A stretch of DNA of 64,000 nucleotides from an uncultured Atopobium sp. Its GTDB lineage: Bacteria; Actinomycetota; Coriobacteriia; Coriobacteriales; Atopobiaceae. A program made the translations under genes and the position numbers. Below, one piece after another: positions 57,920-64,000 of the stretch. The stretch is from contig CAMUON010000001.1 in assembly GCA_947090525.1 (NCBI GenBank), forward strand, positions 248,001 to 312,000, in the 5' to 3' direction. How positions within the stretch are numbered: the first letter of the stretch is position 1; each line of letters starts with the position of its first letter. The notes beneath the pieces were generated by a model that saw nothing but the letters and a program-made list of their open reading frames with translations, was not told where the DNA came from and ran no database searches.

Positions 57920-58777
57920 ATGGCTTTGATACTTAAAGGCGCGCCGGTTGCAAACGCACTTCTCGCGTGCCTTCGTGCACGTGTAAGCGCTTTAGCTGCG
58001 CAAACTATCACGCCTACGCTTGCTCTTGTTCAAGTGGGCGCTGATAGCTCTGCCCTCAGTTATGCGCGCGCAATCGATAAGCGTTGCAGTGCACTTGGTG
58101 CGCGTGTACAACGTTTTGAATTCGATGAAAACGTGTCTATGCAAGAGCTTAGATCTTGCATCGAAGGCATCAATCACGATTCCAGTATCCATGGTTGTAT
58201 CATCTTTCGTCCGCTTCCGCACGGACTCGATGAACGCAGTATATGTGCAGAGCTCAGCTCCGAAAAAGATCTTGACGGCATTGGGCCGGGTTCGCTTTAT
58301 GGCGTTTTTGCAGGTGAACGTGTTGGTTTTCCGCCTTGCACAGCGGAAGCTTGTCTTAAGCTTCTTGATCACTACGGGATCGAGCTCGAAGGAAAACGAG
58401 TGTGCGTGCTTGGCCGCTCACTTGTCATAGGCCGTCCTGTTTCGTTGTTGATGCAGGCAAGAGATGCCACCGTGACCATGTGTCACTCAAAAACCCGCGA
58501 CCTCGCCGAGATCACGCGCGAAGCCGATATCGTTGTTGTTGCAATCGGACATGCAAACTTTGTAACAGGAGATATGCTGTCTCCTGGGCAGGTTGTGCTC
58601 GATGTAGGCATCAATTGGGATGCGCGCGCACAGAAGCTTGTAGGCGATTGCGATTTCCAGGCTATCGAGGAAAAAGTCGCCGCTATCACGCCTGTTCCTG
58701 GAGGAATTGGATCCATTACTACAGCGGTGCTCATGGAGCATTTGGTCACAAGCGCTGAGCGGGCGCTATCTGCTTAG
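57920..58777 (+). CDS. folD: Methylene-THF dehydrogenase FolD, cyclohydrolase lysine missing
   Basis: 285 residues. Oxidizes 5,10-methylene-THF to methenyl-THF with NAD(P)+. VGADSSALSYARAIDKRC corresponds to the folate-site helix; E. coli has Y50 and K54 there, here Y48 is kept but the residue four on is I52 (the next Lys is K54, at Y+6). EKDLDGI, GRSLVIGRPVSLLM (Rossmann site), CHSKTRDL and TPVPGGIGSITTAVL are intact, so dehydrogenase activity is expected. Loss of that Lys abolishes cyclohydrolase activity in studied enzymes, which agrees with FchA being encoded next door. Confidence 0.93.
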   Translation: MALILKGAPVANALLACLRARVSALAAQTITPTLALVQVGADSSALSYARAIDKRCSALGARVQRFEFDENVSMQELRSCIEGINHDSSIHGCIIFRPLPHGLDERSICAELSSEKDLDGIGPGSLYGVFAGERVGFPPCTAEACLKLLDHYGIELEGKRVCVLGRSLVIGRPVSLLMQARDATVTMCHSKTRDLAEITREADIVVVAIGHANFVTGDMLSPGQVVLDVGINWDARAQKLVGDCDFQAIEEKVAAITPVPGGIGSITTAVLMEHLVTSAERALSA

Positions 58778-58883
58778 CATGCTCTAACTATACCGTTTTG
58801 CACGGTTTTTATGCATATGCGATGCATGCGTGATTATGCAATGTTCATAGCTTTATGCATACGTAGATTTATACGAGGGGATT

Positions 58884-60341
58884 ATGTATTCTTGGAAGTT
58901 TAACACAGAAGCGCTTTCCTTTGACGAAGCTATTTCCCGTCTTAAGCAGGCACTTCGTTTTGGTATTGTTCCCATGCTTGAGTCGGTGGAGGAGATGCTC
59001 GAAGTCCTCGATCATCCCGATCAGCACTACAAAAGTATACAAATCGCTGGAACCAATGGTAAAACTTCAACCGCGCGCTACTGTCAAGCGCTTTTGATGA
59101 GGTCGGGTGTGCGGGCGGCGTTGTATACCTCTCCCGGCTTGGTATCGTATACCGATCGTATTGAGATTATGGGAAAGACTGTCTCGCCGGCTATTTTTGC
59201 CGAAGGGATAGCACAAGCGCTCGCCGCAGCAGATGCGGTAAACGATAAGAGGCGTCAGCACGGACTTGATCCCTATAGCATTACTGAGTTTGATCTTTTG
59301 ACTGTGGCAGCCTGCGTTATATACGCAAAAGCCGAGGTAGATGTCGTTGTATTTGAGTGCGGGATGGGGGGTCGCTGGGACGCGACAAGTGCCATTTCTT
59401 CCATCAAAACGGTTGGCATCACCGGCATTGGCCTTGATCACATGCGGATTTTGGGAGATACGGTCGAAAAAATCGCACATGAAAAAGCTGCGATTATCAA
59501 AACGGGAAGGACCTGTGCATTGGGGGAGCGTTGTGCGTATCCTCAATCGGTAAGGGATGTATGTCTTGAGCGCTGTCAAGATCAATCGGTTGTGCCTGTG
59601 TGTCTTTTCGCAGATAAAGATGGGTGCGCACCTGCTGCTGGGCCTGCAGCAGACCCCGCGGCAGCTCCTGTGTCTTCCTCAGCATCCGTTGCATCAGGTG
59701 CTCGCTATCCCAAAGCCAGTTATCACATCGATCATGCGCCTTCGTTTTTGGGCGATGACATGGTTTTTTCGCTCACGACTCCGCGCGCAAGCTACACAAG
59801 ACTCAAAGCTCCTAAGCCCGAATATCAGGCGGCAAATATTTCTCTCGCGGTCCTTTTAGTTGAAGAGTTTATGCAGAAAGCTCTCAGTAAAACTGTGGTT
59901 GCAAAGGTGTGCGCTCACACGCCAACACCGGGTCGCTTCCAGATTCTCAGGCGCAAGCCGCTTGTCTTAATCGATGCTTGCCACAATCCTCAATCGGTAG
60001 ATGTATTCCTCAATGACGTCAAAATTCAGACCTCTGAGCTCGCACAAGAGCCCATTCTTCTCTGTGCCGTACTTGCTGATAAAGATGTAGATGGCATCGT
60101 AGGAAGGCTTTCAAAGGTATTCACGCGCGTTGTGTGCACACAAACTGCTTCTCCGCGCGCGCTCAGTGCAGATGCGCTTGCAGATGTGTTCAAAAATTAT
60201 CTAGGATATACGCCCAAGGCATTTGCGCATACTGCAGATGCGCTTCATGCTCTTGCTCATGAAGATATCGTTGCCGTGGGTTCCATAACGCTTGCAGGAG
60301 AAGTGGCTGCGTACTATCCTTTGGAGCACTCGTTTGAGTGA
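58884..60341 (+). CDS. folC: Folylpolyglutamate synthase / dihydrofolate synthase
   Basis: Adds glutamate to folates, keeping them in the cell and improving enzyme binding. 485 residues, ATG after GAGGGG. Mur-ligase-like fold: IAGTNGKTSTARY (P-loop), SPGLVSYTDRI, ECGMGGRWDAT, ITGIGLDHMRILG and LIDACHNPQSV. An Ala/Pro/Ser-rich insert of about 25 residues (bases 59630-59710) interrupts the central domain. Fourth gene of the one-carbon cluster; whether it also has dihydrofolate synthase activity is not decidable. Confidence 0.93.
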   Translation: MYSWKFNTEALSFDEAISRLKQALRFGIVPMLESVEEMLEVLDHPDQHYKSIQIAGTNGKTSTARYCQALLMRSGVRAALYTSPGLVSYTDRIEIMGKTVSPAIFAEGIAQALAAADAVNDKRRQHGLDPYSITEFDLLTVAACVIYAKAEVDVVVFECGMGGRWDATSAISSIKTVGITGIGLDHMRILGDTVEKIAHEKAAIIKTGRTCALGERCAYPQSVRDVCLERCQDQSVVPVCLFADKDGCAPAAGPAADPAAAPVSSSASVASGARYPKASYHIDHAPSFLGDDMVFSLTTPRASYTRLKAPKPEYQAANISLAVLLVEEFMQKALSKTVVAKVCAHTPTPGRFQILRRKPLVLIDACHNPQSVDVFLNDVKIQTSELAQEPILLCAVLADKDVDGIVGRLSKVFTRVVCTQTASPRALSADALADVFKNYLGYTPKAFAHTADALHALAHEDIVAVGSITLAGEVAAYYPLEHSFE

Positions 60342-60435
60342 GCCTTTTGCAACTAATAAAGCTCTCCACATTCGCTGTCTCAAACGCTATACTTATAGTG
60401 TCGCATACGCTTTTTCCACGAAGGAGTAACGATCC

Positions 60436-60867
60436 ATGTCAGATCTTATCGACCAAATACTTACCCCAGAAGTACGTATGGTGCTCTACCTTATGGTCAT
60501 GTGCATCGTTATGGTGTACATTCTCTCGATCGTCTATGTTACCCGCGATGCTCAGCGCCGTGGTGCAGAGCCTTGGTGGATATGGGCGTTGGTATCGGTG
60601 GTGCCTATTGTGGGGCTTTTGACTTATGTCATTCTCAGACCAAGCTCCTACCTTATCGATAGGGAAGAGCAGGATCTCGATATTGCACTTCGTGAGCATC
60701 AGCTTTCGCACTACGGCATCTGCCCCAAGTGCGCAAGCCCTATCGATCGCGATTTTGTCGTGTGCCCGTTATGCAACACGCAAGTGCGTAACGTGTGCCC
60801 GACCTGTCATCGCCCGCTCAATGCTGACTGGAAGGTTTGCCCGTATTGCAGGACGCGTATTCAGTAG
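60436..60867 (+). CDS. Small membrane protein with double zinc ribbon
   Basis: 143 residues. Two N-terminal membrane segments (about residues 15-33 and 47-65) with WWIWALVSVVPIVGLLTYVILRP resembling the PLD-nuclease N-terminal membrane motif (written here only as identification), then a short linker and four CxxC pairs: CPKCASP, CPLCNTQ, CPTCHRP and CPYCRTR, i.e. two zinc ribbons. Function unknown; such proteins are common in Actinobacteria. ATG preceded by AAGGAG-like GAAGGAG. Confidence 0.8.
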   Translation: MSDLIDQILTPEVRMVLYLMVMCIVMVYILSIVYVTRDAQRRGAEPWWIWALVSVVPIVGLLTYVILRPSSYLIDREEQDLDIALREHQLSHYGICPKCASPIDRDFVVCPLCNTQVRNVCPTCHRPLNADWKVCPYCRTRIQ

Positions 60868-60952
60868 AAAGTTACGTACGCGCACCTTCTAGCAGTTGGC
60901 GCTCACGCAGCCCGCGTGCTACGTTTTATGTTCATAGCTAGTCATTACTGAG

Positions 60953-60982
60953 ACGTCTTCGTGATATGCGAAGGCGTTTTTT
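60953..60982 (+). terminator. Terminator after the zinc-ribbon gene
   Basis: ACGTCTTCG (60953-60961) and CGAAGGCGT (60969-60977) pair with one G-U, followed by six T residues. Confidence 0.8.
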
Positions 60983-60985
60983 GTG

Positions 60986-61029
60986 CGTTTGTCTACTCGT
61001 TGCCCACTCGTTGTCTGCTCTTTGTCTGC
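60986..61029. repeat. 11-bp tandem array, four units
   Basis: CGTTTGTCTAC, TCGTTGCCCAC, TCGTTGTCTGC and TCTTTGTCTGC run without gaps just behind the terminator. Confidence 0.8.
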
Positions 61030-61152
61030 TAGCTAGCGTACGGGCGGGCAGCTCAATTTGTGCTGCCTTGAGCGCTTCGATTGCGGCGCACACATTTCCA
61101 TACAAAAAGTAACCTATATCAAACTTTTACATATGTACGTTCCCACACAGTC

Positions 61153-61182
61153 TAAATGTCTTGTAAAGACTGTACATTTAGC
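61153..61182. promoter_or_regulatory. Nested dyad upstream of adhE
   Basis: Outer arms CTAAATGT (61153-61160) and ACATTTAG (61175-61182), inner arms GTCTT/AAGAC around GTA (61159-61171). It may be an operator or an RNA hairpin in a long adhE leader. Confidence 0.35.
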
Positions 61183-61328
61183 TGAACAAAATACCTGGTA
61201 CACCCTAAATTTTGCCAAAACATGTCCAGTGTTTGCTATACATATCCCTCAAAAGCATCTTTTTTCTTCACGAAAGAAAATTCTCGATACCCATTACCCA
61301 TTTATCTGTAACTATAGTGTCAAGAAAC

Positions 61329-61355
61329 ATTCTGTTAACTAAAAACAAACAGAAT
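61329..61355. promoter_or_regulatory. Dyad just upstream of the adhE ribosome site
   Basis: Arms ATTCTGTT (61329-61336) and AACAGAAT (61348-61355), perfect over 8 bp with an 11-base AT-rich centre, ending 23 bases before GGAGGGG. A redox regulator site is possible; it is not a canonical Rex box. Confidence 0.35.
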
Positions 61356-61387
61356 ATGCGTAAAGGGAACGATTGTTTGGAGGGGTT

Positions 61388-64000
61388 ATGACGAAGACGG
61401 ATGCTGCTGCAGCCAAGTCTGCAGCCGAAGAGCCCAGTCAAAAAAAGGACGGGGCAGTCGTAATCGATAGCGTCGATGCGCTCAAAGCGCAACTTGCCAA
61501 GATGCGCAAAGCACAAGAAGTGTTTGCAACATTTACCCAAGAACAAGTGGACAAGATTTTCTTTGAAGCTGCAATGGCTGCAAACGATGCGCGTATTCCT
61601 CTTGCTCAGGCGGCGGTTGCCGAAACGGGCATGGGCCTTGTCGAAGACAAAGTTATCAAAAACCACTTTGCCGCTGAGTACATCTACAATGCCTATCGTC
61701 ACACCAAGACCTGCGGCGTTATTTTTGAGGATAAGTCCTATGGCCTCAAAAAGATTGCCGAGCCAATTGGTATCGTAGCTGCAGTTATTCCGACCACCAA
61801 CCCCACTGCTACGGCTATCTTCAAGTCCCTTCTCTGCATAAAAACGCGTAACGCAATCATTATTTCCCCGCACCCACGTGCTGTTCAATCTACTATCAAA
61901 GCTGCGAAAATCGTCCGCGACGCAGCCGAGAAAGCAGGACTTCCCAAAGACATTATCTGCTGGGTAGACAAACCTTCGATCGACCTCACCAATACCGTTA
62001 TGCACGAAGCTGATACCATTTTGGCAACGGGTGGTCCGGGTATGGTTTTGGCTGCATACAGCTCTGGTAAACCTGCTTTGGGCGTAGGACCTGGTAACAA
62101 CCCTGCTATTATCGACGACACGGCAGACGTTTTGATGTCGGTAAACTCCATCATTCACTCCAAGGTGTTTGACTACGGCATGATCTGCGCGTCCGAAAAC
62201 ACAGTCATCGCACTCGATAAGGTATACGACCAGGTAAAGGCTGAATTTACCCGCCGCGGTTGCTACTTCCTCGAAGGCGAAGATGCAAAGAAGGTAGGCA
62301 ACACCGTTATTATCGACGGCCATGTCAACCCCAAGATCGTAGGTAAAGCAGCTCCTGTTATCGCAGAAATTGCAGGCGTAAAAGTTCCCCCCAAGACCAA
62401 GATCCTCATGGCTGAAGTGACTTCTACCGATCCTTCCGAGCCCTGGTCACACGAGAAGCTCTCTCCGGTATTGGGTATGTATCGCGCAAAAGATTTCGAC
62501 ACAGCTCTTACGATGGCGCAAGATCTTCTCAAAGGAAGAGGTCTTGGCCACACCGCATCGCTCTTTATCAACACCAATGAAAAAGAAAAGATGGACAAGT
62601 ACGAGAAGGCCATGAAGACCTGCCGTATCTTGATCAACACCCCTGCTGCTCAAGGTGGTATTGGTGACATTTATAACTTCATGCTTACTCCATCGCTCAC
62701 CCTTGGTTGTGGTGCTTGGGGCGGCAACTCAGTATGCGGAAACGTAGGGGTGATGAACTTGCTCAACATTAAATCGGTGGCCGAGCGCCGCGAAAATATG
62801 CTTTGGCTCAAAACTCCCGATAAGGTGTACTTCAAGAAAGGCTGCATGCCCGAGGCGCTCAAAGAGCTCAAATACGTTCTCAACAAAAAGCGCGTCTTCA
62901 TCATCACCGACCAATTCCTCTACAAGAGTGGATTTACCAAGACCATCGAAGATACCCTTGATAAGCTGGGAATTGTTCACTCTTGCTTCTGGAATGTCGC
63001 GCCCGATCCTTCGCTTCAGTCTGCAGAAGAGGGCCTCAAACAGCTCCGCGCCTTTGAGCCCGATACTATCATGGCAATCGGTGGTGGATCTGCTATGGAC
63101 TGTGGTAAGGTCATCTGGTTTATGTACGAGAATCCGGGCGAAAGCTTTGCGCACATGGCAGCCGACTTCATGGATATTCGTAAGCGTGTGTATGAATTCC
63201 CTGCTATGGGTAGAAAAGCATACTTTGTTGCTATCCCTACCTCTTCGGGTACTGGTTCTGAAGTTTCTCCGTATGCTATCATCACCGACACCACAACGGG
63301 CATCAAATGGCCTGTTGCCGACTACCAACTCATGCCCAATATGGCAATTGTTGATACCGACAACATGATGACGCAGCCTAAGGGTCTTACGAGCGCTTCT
63401 GGTGCAGACGCTATGACGCACTGCCTTGAGTCTTACGTTTCTACTATGGCTTCCGACTACACCGAGTCTATGAGTCTCAAAGGGTTCAAACTCATTCTCG
63501 AGAATTTGCCCGTTGCTTACGACGAGCCCAACAACGTGCATGCACGTGACAAGATGGCAAATGCTTCTTGTATTGCTGGTCTTGCCTTCTCTAACGCTTT
63601 CCTCGGCCTTGTTCACTCTATGGCTCATAAGCTTGGCGCCTTCCATCACATTCCTCATGGTTGGGCAAATGGCGTGCTCCTTACTCGTATTATGCGCTAC
63701 AACGCAGCTGATAAGCCGACGCGTATGGGCACCTTCCCTCAATATGAGTATCCTCACGCAAAGGCGCGCTACTGCGAAATGGCTCGTTACGTGGGTATTC
63801 AGGGTGCAAACGATGACGAGGTGTTCGAGAAACTCATCCAAAAAGTTCAATCTACCCTTGATTACATTGGCGTGAAGAAGACCATCGCCGAGTACAACGT
63901 AGACGAAGAGTACTTCCTCAAGACTCTCGACAAGATGAGTGAGCAGGCCTTTAACGACCAGTGCACCGTGAGCAACCCGCGCTACCCGCTCATTGAGGAG
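61388..64000 (+). CDS. adhE: Bifunctional acetaldehyde-CoA/alcohol dehydrogenase AdhE (3' end outside)
   Basis: Reduces acetyl-CoA to ethanol in two NADH-dependent steps; forms spirosomes in relatives. The frame runs from ATG 61388 (behind GGAGGGG) to the window edge, 871 codons, so only a few residues are missing. The aldehyde domain has IPTTNPTATAIFK, ATGGPGMV, GPGNNPAII and the catalytic Cys in FDYGMICASE (C267). The iron-dependent alcohol domain starts near residue 450 with KVYFKKGC and carries GGGSAMDCGK, PTSSGTGSEVSPYAII and the His cluster HSMAHKLGAFHHIPHG. A leader of about 20 Ala/Lys/Glu-rich residues precedes the usual start. Confidence 0.96.
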   Translation, partial: MTKTDAAAAKSAAEEPSQKKDGAVVIDSVDALKAQLAKMRKAQEVFATFTQEQVDKIFFEAAMAANDARIPLAQAAVAETGMGLVEDKVIKNHFAAEYIYNAYRHTKTCGVIFEDKSYGLKKIAEPIGIVAAVIPTTNPTATAIFKSLLCIKTRNAIIISPHPRAVQSTIKAAKIVRDAAEKAGLPKDIICWVDKPSIDLTNTVMHEADTILATGGPGMVLAAYSSGKPALGVGPGNNPAIIDDTADVLMSVNSIIHSKVFDYGMICASENTVIALDKVYDQVKAEFTRRGCYFLEGEDAKKVGNTVIIDGHVNPKIVGKAAPVIAEIAGVKVPPKTKILMAEVTSTDPSEPWSHEKLSPVLGMYRAKDFDTALTMAQDLLKGRGLGHTASLFINTNEKEKMDKYEKAMKTCRILINTPAAQGGIGDIYNFMLTPSLTLGCGAWGGNSVCGNVGVMNLLNIKSVAERRENMLWLKTPDKVYFKKGCMPEALKELKYVLNKKRVFIITDQFLYKSGFTKTIEDTLDKLGIVHSCFWNVAPDPSLQSAEEGLKQLRAFEPDTIMAIGGGSAMDCGKVIWFMYENPGESFAHMAADFMDIRKRVYEFPAMGRKAYFVAIPTSSGTGSEVSPYAIITDTTTGIKWPVADYQLMPNMAIVDTDNMMTQPKGLTSASGADAMTHCLESYVSTMASDYTESMSLKGFKLILENLPVAYDEPNNVHARDKMANASCIAGLAFSNAFLGLVHSMAHKLGAFHHIPHGWANGVLLTRIMRYNAADKPTRMGTFPQYEYPHAKARYCEMARYVGIQGANDDEVFEKLIQKVQSTLDYIGVKKTIAEYNVDEEYFLKTLDKMSEQAFNDQCTVSNPRYPLIEE

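Larger units (their letters stand above)
60868..61387. other. 520-base spacer before adhE, probable control region
   Basis: No gene supported. It holds a terminator, an 11-bp tandem array, an AT-rich stretch with two dyads (61153-61182 and 61329-61355), and a GGAGGGG ribosome site for adhE. A long leader before adhE is common because the gene is tightly controlled. Confidence 0.55.

Noticed and set aside
61268..63850. Two long minus-strand frames (61268-62323 and 62729-63850) opposite adhE
   Set aside because: They mirror adhE, whose motifs are intact; the plus frame runs to the window edge and is clearly the real gene.

Overview
The window looks like a chromosomal segment of an anaerobic, fermentative actinobacterium, most likely of class Coriobacteriia; I cannot fix the species. 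The signs are an arginine repressor and a carbamate kinase, an AdhE-type aldehyde/alcohol dehydrogenase, a D-lactate dehydrogenase, a formyl-THF synthetase/FchA/FolD one-carbon set, MurT/GatD, a GlfT2-like glycosyltransferase, an AmaP/DUF2273/Asp23 envelope-stress set and a large, acidic, repeat-built surface protein with a sorting-signal-like tail. Base composition is near balanced by eye. No phage, insertion sequence, CRISPR array or rRNA was seen; there is one tRNA.

Layout: 2-4666 is the 3' part of a giant surface protein. 5098-7602 (minus) holds D-lactate dehydrogenase then pyruvate kinase; 8223-9161 carbamate kinase; 9508-11592 a lipoprotein with a tannase-like fold; 11768-12052 an ACT protein; 12152-14509 (minus) Kup; 14626-16260 an S10 carboxypeptidase; 16458-19262 (minus) RlmKL; 19740-21464 phosphoglucomutase; 21693-22136 (minus) ArgR; 22638-23744 a membrane-anchored C39-like protein; 24028-26217 (minus) a class A PBP; 26612-29797 TyrRS and a GlfT2-like enzyme; 29855-32392 a U32 protein; 32589-34096 a NifU-like protein and Lgt; 34242-39603 YebC, AmaP, DUF2273, Asp23, MurT, GatD; 39749-40666 ribokinase; 40626-43868 (minus) a large C1 peptidase; 44199-47963 tRNA-Leu, trigger factor, ClpP, ClpX; 48055-51954 (minus) racemase, D-aspartate-ligase-like ATP-grasp, TcdA, TatD; 52267-54951 ValRS; 55164-60341 Fhs, FchA, FolD, FolC; 60436-60867 a zinc-ribbon membrane protein; 61388 to the window end AdhE (lacking only its last codons).

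How the genes fit together: envelope building is a strong theme (PBP, Lgt, MurT/GatD amidation of lipid II, a racemase/ligase pair predicting a D-Asp peptide bridge, GlfT2, surface protein). Fermentation (Pyk, D-LDH, AdhE, ArcC) and folate one-carbon chemistry form the other themes. In FolD the lysine needed for cyclohydrolase activity is replaced by isoleucine, and FchA next door can supply that activity.

The most unexpected signal is structural. Many non-coding spacers contain degenerate short tandem arrays with a different unit in each place (7, 10, 11, 12, 13, 15 and about 37-41 bp), and several conserved enzymes carry in-frame Ala/Asp/Thr/Pro/Ser-rich insertions that look like the same kind of slippage inside genes. 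I also note two predicted catalytically degenerate domains (RlmL half of RlmKL; nucleophile elbow of the tannase-like lipoprotein), a Fur-like box without an iron gene beside it, and dyads in front of adhE.
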